Shown here one piece after another: positions 29,290 through 36,810 of a stretch of 64,000 nucleotides of DNA. The DNA lies in the NCBI RefSeq assembly GCF_900185615.1, contig NZ_FYAK01000001.1, forward strand, positions 529,701 to 593,700, written 5' to 3'. A program made the position numbers and the translations under genes. Origin of the DNA: Photobacterium malacitanum (GTDB lineage Bacteria > Pseudomonadota > Gammaproteobacteria > Enterobacterales > Vibrionaceae). Position 1 is the first letter of the stretch; each line of letters begins with the position of its first letter. The notes under the pieces are model-generated. The model saw nothing but the letters and a program-made list of their open reading frames with translations, had not been told where the DNA came from and did not search any database.

Positions 29290-29943
29290 ATGGCCGCTAA
29301 TGCCTCGTCAACCGTTACATTGTCACGACAACAACAGCAACAAACTATTTTGCGTGTGTTACTTATTAGTTTGTTAATGGTGTTATCTGGATATTATGTT
29401 TGGGTACTTTATAAAGCAATAACGCCTAATGTCAGCCTTGCTTATAAAGCATACTATATTAAAAATCAGACCTTATATTGGCAGCCTAAACAACCTAACC
29501 TTGCGCTAACATTACCAACCACCCTAAAAACAACCAATAATGTGCCAAATTTATCTCGAGCTGGCTGGAGTTTTGATACCAACAACAATATGCGCCAGCT
29601 ATCGCAGCAAGGTGGTTTATACTTTACATTACCGAATGTGCCTGCAACCAATGTTAAGATTACCTTTACCTTAGCAAAAATGCAGCAACAGCTAAAACCA
29701 CTGACGTTTACCTTTAATCATCACCAAGGCACATTATTACCACAACCACAGGGAAATACACTGGTTGCTCAACTGCCCAAACAACAATTTTTAGCGACTT
29801 CAAAACAATTACAATCATTCATATTAACTACGCCAACACCATTACAAGTTACGACAATAAGTCTAACACCAACGAATGTAGATACTTTACCTCTGCCACA
29901 TAGTGCTGGCTCTTTTAATCAAAAAATTGGGAACGTCGAATGA
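29290..29943 (+). CDS. single-pass membrane protein at head of glycosylation operon
   Basis: This encodes 217 residues. A Gln-rich cytoplasmic N-terminus is followed by one membrane segment (about 23-43). The rest is a periplasmic domain rich in Thr, Gln and Leu, with no Cys and no motif I recognise. The stop overlaps the ATG of the glycosyltransferase (ATGA), so it is translationally coupled. Its position suggests it works with the glycosyltransferase, for example as acceptor or scaffold (inference). Confidence 0.75.
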   Translation: MAANASSTVTLSRQQQQQTILRVLLISLLMVLSGYYVWVLYKAITPNVSLAYKAYYIKNQTLYWQPKQPNLALTLPTTLKTTNNVPNLSRAGWSFDTNNNMRQLSQQGGLYFTLPNVPATNVKITFTLAKMQQQLKPLTFTFNHHQGTLLPQPQGNTLVAQLPKQQFLATSKQLQSFILTTPTPLQVTTISLTPTNVDTLPLPHSAGSFNQKIGNVE

Positions 29944-30974
29944 ATCATAAACCAAACCCACTTGATTACCGTTTATCGCTTATTGTGCCTGTTTATAATG
30001 AAGAGGTTGCTATTGAACCCTTCTTAGCGGCTATCAATGACAAACTCAGCAGTATTCGTTCACACATCGACATTGTGTTTATTAATGACGGCAGTAAAGA
30101 TAATACGCGGCACGTTATTGATAAAATGATTGAACAAGATCCAAGTATCTCATTGGTCAATTTTGCGCGTAATTTTGGTAAAGAGGCCGCAATGACTGCG
30201 GGTTTAGATTACGTTCAAGGTGACGCTGCCGTCATTATGGATGTTGATTTACAAGATCCACCTGAAGTCATTTTAGAATTTGTCGATCTATGGTTAACGG
30301 GTAACTATGACACTATTTATGGTGTTCGTGTTGATCGCTCACAGGATACTTATGCTAAACGCCTGACAGCTGGCGGCTTTTACCGCTTCTTTAACTTTTT
30401 ATCAGCTGAAACCACGTTACCAGAAAATGCAGGAGATTTTCGATTAATTAATCGCTGCGTCATTGAAACAGTGAAACAATTACCTGAACGTAACCGTTTT
30501 ATGAAAGGCTTGCTTGCGTGGTCATCATTACGTGCTATTGGGGTAAATTTTCAGCGTCCAGAACGTCTTGTTGGCGACACCAAATTTAATTACTGGAAGC
30601 TGTGGAATTTTGCAATGGATGGCATCACAAGTTTTACTGCTTGGCCATTACGCGTTTGGGGCTTTGTCGGTTTTGGGATTTCATTTTTATCTTTCATCTT
30701 TTTAATGTACATCGTTATTAGTGCACTCTGTTTTGGCATCCATACCCCTGGTTATGCGTCTACTATTTCTGTGGTGCTATTTTTAGGCGGTATTCAGTTG
30801 ATATCTTTAGGTGTAATTGGTGGCTATGTCAGCCGTATTTATACTGAGCTCAAACATCGACCAATCTATTTAGTTGAAGATGTGTATGGCAACTATAAAA
30901 ACAATCCACCACCATCAAATAATCAATCTCACACGCAAACAACGTTAAATAAACCTAGTCATCATTATGAATAA
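29940..30974 (+). CDS. GtrB/DPM1-like glycosyltransferase family 2
   Basis: This encodes 344 residues. The GT-A domain has VPVYNEE at the N-terminus, INDGSKD, the metal-binding region MDVDLQDPPE (about 100-109), and RNRFMKGLLAW (about 181-191). Two C-terminal membrane helices (about 235-260 and 270-295) anchor it. This is the layout of bactoprenol glucosyltransferase GtrB and ArnC, which load a sugar onto undecaprenyl phosphate on the cytoplasmic face. The sugar is not predictable. It overlaps both neighbours, the downstream GtrA-like gene by 8 bp. Confidence 0.87.
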   Translation: MNHKPNPLDYRLSLIVPVYNEEVAIEPFLAAINDKLSSIRSHIDIVFINDGSKDNTRHVIDKMIEQDPSISLVNFARNFGKEAAMTAGLDYVQGDAAVIMDVDLQDPPEVILEFVDLWLTGNYDTIYGVRVDRSQDTYAKRLTAGGFYRFFNFLSAETTLPENAGDFRLINRCVIETVKQLPERNRFMKGLLAWSSLRAIGVNFQRPERLVGDTKFNYWKLWNFAMDGITSFTAWPLRVWGFVGFGISFLSFIFLMYIVISALCFGIHTPGYASTISVVLFLGGIQLISLGVIGGYVSRIYTELKHRPIYLVEDVYGNYKNNPPPSNNQSHTQTTLNKPSHHYE

Positions 30975-31347
30975 CTCTTTACTTAAACATTTTTGGCAAC
31001 TTAACCGTTTCGCTATTGTTGGATTATTAGCCACCGCGGTGCATTTGTCGATTGTGCGCTTGTACTTTTTTCAAATGACACACCCCTCAGAATATATTGC
31101 CAATATTCTTGGGTTTGCTGTCGCTTTTCTGGTGTCGTATTTTGGCCATCGTCATTTTACTTTTGCCCAAAAAGGCTCATTTTTTAAATTCTTAGCTGTG
31201 TCTCTATTTGGTTTTTTAATTAATAACCTTATTTTGGTGACATTGTTACAAACGGCGCATGTAAAAGGATGGATAGCAGTCACTATTTCAACCTTATGTG
31301 TACCAATCATTACTTTTATTTTATCGAAATTTTGGGTCTTTAAATGA
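30967..31347 (+). CDS. GtrA-family membrane protein (putative polyprenyl-P-sugar flippase)
   Basis: This encodes 126 residues with four membrane helices. It has GtrA-family features: FAIVGLLATAVHL at the start, ANILGFAVAFLVSYFGHRHFTF, and a terminal FILSKFWVF. GtrA proteins are thought to flip the lipid-linked sugar made by GtrB to the periplasmic face. It overlaps the GtrB-like gene by 8 bp and the next gene by 4 bp. Confidence 0.87.
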   Translation: MNNSLLKHFWQLNRFAIVGLLATAVHLSIVRLYFFQMTHPSEYIANILGFAVAFLVSYFGHRHFTFAQKGSFFKFLAVSLFGFLINNLILVTLLQTAHVKGWIAVTISTLCVPIITFILSKFWVFK

Positions 31348-32498
31348 ATCCCTTATCTATTACAGATATTCGTCTTTCCCGCAAAGATTGGTTAAATCTG
31401 ATCTTTGCTGTCATTGTTAGTCGTATTGTTATCTACGCCCTTGGTCTGTGGGGGGTAAATATGTTCATGACGGGGCATTATGCAGAGCAGCCTTTACTAC
31501 AAACCGTTTGCCGTTTTGACTGTGTATGGTTCTACCGCATTATTGATAATGGTTATGATCTCGTTCCGCAGTGGCTAGGTCAAAAAAATGCTGCAAATTG
31601 GGCGTTTATGCCATTACAACCCTTTCTCGGGTGGGTATTTTCGCACTTAACCACCTTTGAAAATCCAATTAATAACTATCGCTTTGGATTAGCATTTGCG
31701 TCTAATCTCGCATTTTTATTTAGCATTCCAATGGTATTAATGGTGCTCAAACAGCTAAAACTGAGTGCAGCAACACGTTCTACCATGGTGTGGGCATTAT
31801 GTTTTTCACCCTATACGGTTTATTCCTCAGCAGGTTATACCGAGCCACTTTTTATTGCATTAGTGGCTGGCGTGTTCTTATTTAGCTATCGCCAACAGTG
31901 GTTTTGGGTCGCTATCTTAGGCATGCTTGCAGCTGTAACTCGTAACCTGGGTGTATTCTTAGTATTTCCGGTGTTAATTATTGCAATTCAACACTATGGT
32001 ATTCAACGTTTCTTACGCTTTAAAACACCTGCATTAAAAGTGTTAGCGGCTATTTGGGTGATCCCTATTGGCTTTTTTGGCTTTATGACTTACATGTATT
32101 TCCATGTTGGAGACGCACTTGCATTTGGTCATATTCAAATAGCTTGGGGGCGTCAACTGACTAATCCATTTCATTGGCTAATATTTGGTTTTGAAACGGG
32201 TGGCCCGAAATTATATCTCACCATTGTTGCGCTACTTTCATTTGCACTTAATATTTACTTGGTAGTACGTAAATATTATGCCGAAGCGCTATTTATGTTT
32301 ATTTGTTTAATACTGCCACTTTCATCAAGCCTTAATGCCATGCCACGTTACGCATTTGGCCTGTATCCAACCTTCCTTGGATTAGCATTACTTGTCGAAC
32401 GTTACCCTAGTATTAAAACGCCAATGCTGTGTATTTTTAGTGCCGCCAGTACCTTTATCGCAATAGGTTTCTTTGGACATCACTTTTTTACCGTCTAA
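31344..32498 (+). CDS. PIG-V-like (mannosyltransferase-type) polytopic glycosyltransferase
   Basis: This encodes 384 residues with about 9-10 membrane helices. An early periplasmic loop has FDCVWFYRIIDNGYD (about 55-69), resembling the WDxxHYxxIAxxGY motif of PIG-V/GT-C enzymes, followed by FMPLQPFLG. GT-C enzymes use polyprenyl-phosphate sugars on the far side of the membrane, so this is the likely transferase that consumes the product of the two upstream genes. The acceptor is unknown (LPS, glycan or protein). It starts within the GtrA stop (ATGA). Confidence 0.8.
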   Translation: MNPLSITDIRLSRKDWLNLIFAVIVSRIVIYALGLWGVNMFMTGHYAEQPLLQTVCRFDCVWFYRIIDNGYDLVPQWLGQKNAANWAFMPLQPFLGWVFSHLTTFENPINNYRFGLAFASNLAFLFSIPMVLMVLKQLKLSAATRSTMVWALCFSPYTVYSSAGYTEPLFIALVAGVFLFSYRQQWFWVAILGMLAAVTRNLGVFLVFPVLIIAIQHYGIQRFLRFKTPALKVLAAIWVIPIGFFGFMTYMYFHVGDALAFGHIQIAWGRQLTNPFHWLIFGFETGGPKLYLTIVALLSFALNIYLVVRKYYAEALFMFICLILPLSSSLNAMPRYAFGLYPTFLGLALLVERYPSIKTPMLCIFSAASTFIAIGFFGHHFFTV

Positions 32499-32526
32499 CT
32501 CAGTCTCCTTACTGTAAACTTAAGCT

Positions 32527-32566
32527 AACGGCCTTGATTCTTAGTTATCGAGGCCGTTTGTTTTTA
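32527..32566 (+). terminator. Rho-independent terminator of the glycosylation operon
   Basis: The hairpin AACGGCCTTGAT/ATCGAGGCCGTT with a T-rich tail lies 29 bp after the last gene of the operon. Confidence 0.85.
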
Positions 32567-32705
32567 TATGCATAAAGTGTTAAATATTGCTTGGCTTTGT
32601 TAGTTTTATTTATATAATCCAGCCAGTTTTAGAATGCATTAAAAATAGTACCTAACGGCTATTTATTCCTCCCCTTTTATTTCTTCACTTTTGGAGCCAT
32701 GCTGA

Positions 32706-34076
32706 GTGCAAAACTACACCAAAGAAACCACACAACTGCTCAAACTTGCGATACCCGTTTTAATTGCCTCTGTTGCCCAGACATCAATGGGTTTCGTTGA
32801 TACCGTTATGGCTGGTGGCGTTAGTGCAACCGATATGGCTGCCGTTGCAGTTGCTGCAAGTATTTGGCTACCTTCGATTTTATTTGGCGTGGGTTTGCTG
32901 ATGGCGATTGTTCCTATCGTAGCCCAACTGAGTGGATCGGGTAAAAAGGACAAAATCCCCTTTGAAATTCAGACGGCTTTTATTCTTGCTGTATTGATTT
33001 CTATTCCTACAATGTTGATTTTGTACAATGCAGGGATTTTAATCCATTACATGGATGTCGAACCGGTACTTGCTGAAAAGACCGTTGGCTATTTACATGC
33101 GGTATTATTCGCAGTACCTGCATTTTTATTTTTCCAAACTCTAAAAAGTTTCTCTGAAGGCTTATCGTTTACTATTCCTGGTATGGTGATTGGCTTTTTA
33201 GGTCTTTTACTGAACATTCCGCTTAACTGGATCTTTGTTTACGGTAAATTTGGTATGCCTGCACTGGGTGGTGTCGGCTGTGGCGTTGCAACCGCTATCG
33301 TATATTGGTTCATGTTTTTTGCCATGCTCGCGTTTGTTCTAATCAATAAACGTCTTAACAGCTTAAATGTGTTTGGTGTGCTCTATCCACCTAAATTTGC
33401 CGCAATCAGCCGCTTATTTAGACTTGGTTTTCCGGTGGCAGCATCATTATTTTTTGAAGTGTCTCTATTTGCGGTCATTGCTTTATTGATCTCACCTCTT
33501 GGGCCAATGAAAGTGGCTTCACACCAGATTGCGATGAATTTCTCATCGTTGGTGTATATGTTACCAATGAGTTTAGCGGCTGCTGTCAGTATTCGAGTTG
33601 GCCATAAAATGGGCCAGGAAGATATTATTGGCGCTAAAATTGCCAGCCATTGCGGATTGATTGTCGGCACATCATTAGCATTTTGTACGGCAATTTTAAC
33701 AGTAATTTTCCGTGAACAAATTGCATTGCTGTATACAGATAATCCTGAGGTTATTATGTTTGCAGGTCAACTGTTGTTATTAGCCGCTATTTACCAATGC
33801 AGTGATGCGGTACAAGTTGTTGCCGCTGGAGCACTACGCGGCTATAAAGATATGCGCGCGATCTTCGTTTGTACTTTTATCGCTTATTGGCTTTTAGGAC
33901 TACCGATTGGCTATATTTTAGGAATGACAGATTTGATAGTAAAACCAATGGGACCTGAGGGTTTCTGGATTGGCTTTATTCTTGGCTTAACATCTGCCGC
34001 AATCATGCTTGGTATGCGTATGCGTTGGGTACATAAACTTGACCATCAACGACAAATTGACATGTCATTACGTTAA
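32706..34076 (+). CDS. norM: MATE-family Na+-coupled multidrug efflux protein NorM (GTG start)
   Basis: This encodes 456 residues with 12 membrane helices, close to Vibrio NorM throughout (LIKLATPV-like start, GFVDTVMAGGVSATDMAAVAVAASIW, SHQIAMNFSSLVYMLPMSLAAAVSIRVGHKMG, QVVAAGALRGYKD). Asp and Glu residues for cation coupling are present in helices 1, 7 and 10. GTG at 32706 is the start: GGAG is nine bases before it, and the nearby ATG at 32699 is in another frame. It exports cationic drugs and dyes in exchange for Na+. Confidence 0.94.
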   Translation: MQNYTKETTQLLKLAIPVLIASVAQTSMGFVDTVMAGGVSATDMAAVAVAASIWLPSILFGVGLLMAIVPIVAQLSGSGKKDKIPFEIQTAFILAVLISIPTMLILYNAGILIHYMDVEPVLAEKTVGYLHAVLFAVPAFLFFQTLKSFSEGLSFTIPGMVIGFLGLLLNIPLNWIFVYGKFGMPALGGVGCGVATAIVYWFMFFAMLAFVLINKRLNSLNVFGVLYPPKFAAISRLFRLGFPVAASLFFEVSLFAVIALLISPLGPMKVASHQIAMNFSSLVYMLPMSLAAAVSIRVGHKMGQEDIIGAKIASHCGLIVGTSLAFCTAILTVIFREQIALLYTDNPEVIMFAGQLLLLAAIYQCSDAVQVVAAGALRGYKDMRAIFVCTFIAYWLLGLPIGYILGMTDLIVKPMGPEGFWIGFILGLTSAAIMLGMRMRWVHKLDHQRQIDMSLR

Positions 34077-34097
34077 CTGTCAGTTGTATATTAGTAA

Positions 34098-34128
34098 AAA
34101 AGTGATCTAAGGATCGCTTTTTTTTTGT
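34098..34128 (+). terminator. Rho-independent terminator of norM
   Basis: The hairpin AAGTGATC/GGATCGCTT with a run of nine T lies just after norM. Confidence 0.85.
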
Positions 34129-34182
34129 CTAAAATTGTTTAGTTGCATATGCTTAATATACTGTAACCAACGCTAGAGTATA

Positions 34183-35244
34183 ATGAAAATATCATTTTTG
34201 GTGCTTTGTTATGTATTGCTACTTACTGGCTGCAAAGAAAACACCACAGAAGTATTATTAGATACTTACCAACAACGACTTGCTAACGTATTAAAGATTA
34301 CGCCAGCAGAAACATCGCGGTTAAATTTACCCGCCCTTCCCGCCGCCCGCTCTCTCAAACAGCCTGTTGCAGATATTCGTATCGGATTATTAAATGCATA
34401 TGAATTACGTCAATGTGGTTTATTTCAGTTAATTGCAGAGCGTAATTCGATATTAGGCAAGGTACAGGATCAAACTCGCCAACTGCGTTATGAATTATTA
34501 TTTTTAAAACAACTCAATCACTGCCTGAACGTTATTGATAGTAGTGACCCTCTACAGTCTCAATTAAGCGATATTTATCATCAAAAGCAACAACAATTAC
34601 CACGCGTAATCTGGAATATGGCATTTACAAGTCAAGAGTGGCGACAGCAATTTACCTTAGGTCATCAAGTACTAGAACAACAGCAATTTAGCGGTTATAT
34701 CGAAAATTTAGCGGCATTTGATTATTTAGCAACATTAACAACAGCTGTTACTTCAACGAATATGTCACCGGCATTGGCAACACTGACAACAAAAAATATT
34801 GATCTTCTGCTTTTTCATCAGCAGCAAATTCATAATAAACACTATATCGGGCAGCTGTTTTATTCTATGGCACATATAACAGCAGTACTTAATAGCATTA
34901 CAACTCAACTAAATCAGCACGAGAAAACAGTGCTTTGCGGCAAAAATATTAATAACCAACAGGCGCTATATTTACGTAACGTTTTTTATAAATATTACGT
35001 CACGGATATTCAACCTTATCTCAGTACATTAAAATCTCAATATCAACAGCTGCAGCCTTATTTACATCGCTTCTACACCACGCTCGTTAAATACCATATT
35101 CAACCACCATCAGCGATGACTTTATACGCTGATGATTATTTTGATGGTGATCTACAGCATCAATTTCAACAAGCTATTCTTGATCATGTCGCTTATTGGC
35201 AACGATTATTTGAACGTTGTCAATTTAAGGTTGGGCATCAATAA
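34183..35244 (+). CDS. DUF3080-family lipoprotein
   Basis: This encodes 353 residues. The signal ends in lipobox LLTGC (Cys17). The remainder is alpha-helical, rich in Gln and Leu, and starts with the TYQQRLANVLKI block that I associate with DUF3080, a Vibrio/Photobacterium family of unknown function. It follows norM in the same direction but after a terminator, so it probably has its own promoter. Confidence 0.78.
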   Translation: MKISFLVLCYVLLLTGCKENTTEVLLDTYQQRLANVLKITPAETSRLNLPALPAARSLKQPVADIRIGLLNAYELRQCGLFQLIAERNSILGKVQDQTRQLRYELLFLKQLNHCLNVIDSSDPLQSQLSDIYHQKQQQLPRVIWNMAFTSQEWRQQFTLGHQVLEQQQFSGYIENLAAFDYLATLTTAVTSTNMSPALATLTTKNIDLLLFHQQQIHNKHYIGQLFYSMAHITAVLNSITTQLNQHEKTVLCGKNINNQQALYLRNVFYKYYVTDIQPYLSTLKSQYQQLQPYLHRFYTTLVKYHIQPPSAMTLYADDYFDGDLQHQFQQAILDHVAYWQRLFERCQFKVGHQ

Positions 35245-35338
35245 CTTGCTACCAACCTCAATTATCATTTTTGTTACTATTAGTTCATTTTTAGAATAGG
35301 TAAGCTAGACTACATTGTAGAGGTTAAGGGAGATAACA

Positions 35339-35599
35339 ATGAAAAAACATAAAAACGAAGCAAAACTTTTAAAAAAAGCATTAGAACTTGGTTTCGCCTT
35401 TGCAAAAAAACAAGGATTTAACGATTTAGATCGCGGTGTAGGTTCAACAGATCGTGTTGAATGTATTTATCGCTTGCTAGTAGAGTGCAAACAGATCACG
35501 CCTTTAGCTGTCGATAAAGAAGATGGCGTTAACATGAAACATAAACTGGTGTTGTGGATTAGCCGTCTATTACCAGAAAACCACGAACTGCTTCAATAA
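35339..35599 (+). CDS. DUF5062-family small protein
   Basis: This encodes 86 residues, soluble and basic, with an AAGGGAG ribosome-binding site. The sequences RVECIYRLLVECKQITPLAVDKEDG and MKHKLVLWISRLLPE match the Vibrionaceae DUF5062 family as I recall it. No enzymatic motif is visible and the function is unknown. Confidence 0.78.
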   Translation: MKKHKNEAKLLKKALELGFAFAKKQGFNDLDRGVGSTDRVECIYRLLVECKQITPLAVDKEDGVNMKHKLVLWISRLLPENHELLQ

Positions 35600-35610
35600 T
35601 TCAATTGTAT

Positions 35611-35635
35611 TGCCACTAGTCCTTTACTGGTGGCT
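35611..35635 (+). terminator. hairpin after DUF5062 gene
   Basis: The inverted repeat GCCACTAGT/ACTGGTGGC has little T-tail. It may be a terminator. Confidence 0.4.
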
Positions 35636-35744
35636 CTTACAGCTAAGAATATGCGCGATCTCACATTCGGCTATTTATCCACCACCAAATTGGCTATTGT
35701 GCAAGCAAACGCACTGAATTTACTAAAAAACTCCATTTAAACAC

Positions 35745-35773
35745 TTGCCTAGATTACGGTGACTCGCTACTAT
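35745..35773 (+). promoter_or_regulatory. predicted promoter of the tRNA-Val array
   Basis: TTGCCT, 17-bp spacer, TACTAT lies about 45 bp before the first tRNA. No other good promoter is closer. Confidence 0.5.
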
Positions 35774-35819
35774 GCTTGTCATTCGCTGATTACATTAAAA
35801 CAGTAATTAAGCTTAAATT

Positions 35820-35896
35820 GCTCGCTTAGCTCAGTTGGTTAGAGTACTTGCATGACATGCAAGGTGTCACTGGTTCGAGTCCAGTAGCGAGCACCA
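35820..35896 (+). tRNA. tRNA-Val (anticodon GAC), copy 1
   Basis: A 77-nt cloverleaf. Acceptor stem GCTCGCT/AGCGAGC, discriminator A and encoded CCA; anticodon stem CTTGC/GCAAG with loop ATGACAT gives anticodon GAC (reads GUC/GUU). T-loop GGTTCGAGTCC is normal. Confidence 0.96.
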
Positions 35897-35941
35897 ATTT
35901 TAAAATAAACGGCTTGATTGCGGTTTATCGCTGTACAATTT

Positions 35942-36018
35942 GCTCGCTTAGCTCAGTTGGTTAGAGTACTTGCATGACATGCAAGGTGTCACTGGTTCGA
36001 GTCCAGTAGCGAGCACCA
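35942..36018 (+). tRNA. tRNA-Val (anticodon GAC), copy 2
   Basis: Identical in sequence to copy 1, 122 bp downstream, with CCA encoded. Confidence 0.96.
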
Positions 36019-36062
36019 TTTTAAAGTAAACGGCTTGATCGCGGTTTATCACTGTACAATTT

Positions 36063-36139
36063 GCTCGCTTAGCTCAGTTGGTTAGAGTACTTGCATGACA
36101 TGCAAGGTGTCACTGGTTCGAGTCCAGTAGCGAGCACCA
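36063..36139 (+). tRNA. tRNA-Val (anticodon GAC), copy 3
   Basis: Identical to copies 1 and 2, with a period of 121 bp from copy 2. Confidence 0.96.
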
Positions 36140-36183
36140 TTTTAAAGTAAACGGCTTAATCGCGGTTTATCGCTGTACAATTT

Positions 36184-36260
36184 GCTCGCTTAGCTCAGTT
36201 GGTTAGAGTACTTGCATGACATGCAAGGTGTCACTGGTTCGAGTCCAGTAGCGAGCACCA
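36184..36260 (+). tRNA. tRNA-Val (anticodon GAC), copy 4
   Basis: Identical to the other copies and last in the array. It is followed by a terminator hairpin instead of the repeated spacer. Confidence 0.96.
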
Positions 36261-36276
36261 TCTTTTAGATATAATC

Positions 36277-36304
36277 AAGCCTGCTTTTTAGCAGGCTTTT
36301 TTGT
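36277..36304 (+). terminator. Rho-independent terminator of the tRNA array
   Basis: The hairpin AAGCCTGCT/AGCAGGCTT with a T-run lies 16 bp after the last CCA. Confidence 0.9.
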
Positions 36305-36402
36305 GTCTGGATCATAACAATTGCAATCAGTAGCACTGATTAGCGACAACCGATCAGTAATTAGGTAATATTTATATCAATTATAATAATTGATGATATA
36401 AC

Positions 36403-36747
36403 ATGAAAATTACTATTGATGGCGGCTCATTTAAAGTATCTGTTGATACCGAATTTGAAGGCTTACTCAGTGAAGCAGCAGCGGTTTTTGATGAAACATT
36501 AATCCAAGCTAAATCAAACGACAAAGCTATTTTACGCTTCCTACAGATCATTCTTGAACATCGTGAAAGCGATGATGCAATTGGTTATGCTGTTCTCGGC
36601 TTACTGGGCTGGTATAACGCCGCAATTAATCCTGTGATAGATAAAGACATTGAATTAAATTTACCCCAAATCGTACCGCATTTACTCAATCCTGCAGGGG
36701 ATATCAATGCAACTAGCGACAATGAAAAAACAACATTCAAACATTGA
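36403..36747 (+). CDS. hypothetical acidic soluble protein
   Basis: This encodes 114 residues, acidic, with no membrane segment, signal or Cys. I do not recognise it. The N-terminus MKITIDGGSFKVSVD suggests a beta-hairpin followed by helices. It is a single gene between the tRNA array and the convergent RND pump genes, bounded by hairpins on both sides. The ribosome-binding site is weak (AATTGATGATATAAC before the ATG). Confidence 0.6.
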   Translation: MKITIDGGSFKVSVDTEFEGLLSEAAAVFDETLIQAKSNDKAILRFLQIILEHRESDDAIGYAVLGLLGWYNAAINPVIDKDIELNLPQIVPHLLNPAGDINATSDNEKTTFKH

Positions 36748-36765
36748 TTAACGCCCTCCTATCAT

Positions 36766-36793
36766 TAAAAAGCCACTCATCAAGAGTGGCTTA
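36766..36793. terminator. bidirectional terminator
   Basis: The hairpin AAGCCACTC/GAGTGGCTT separates the 36403 gene from the convergent RND permease gene, with A/T tracts on both sides. Confidence 0.75.
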
Positions 36794-36810
36794 TATTATT
36801 AATATCTCTA

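Larger units (their letters stand above)
35897..36183 (+). repeat. near-identical 44-45 bp spacers of the tRNA array
   Basis: The three spacers between tRNA copies (35897-35941, 36019-36062, 36140-36183) differ at only a few positions and share AAACGGCTT and CGGTTTATC. tRNA plus spacer therefore forms a direct repeat of 121-122 bp, a sign of amplification or gene conversion. Confidence 0.9.
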
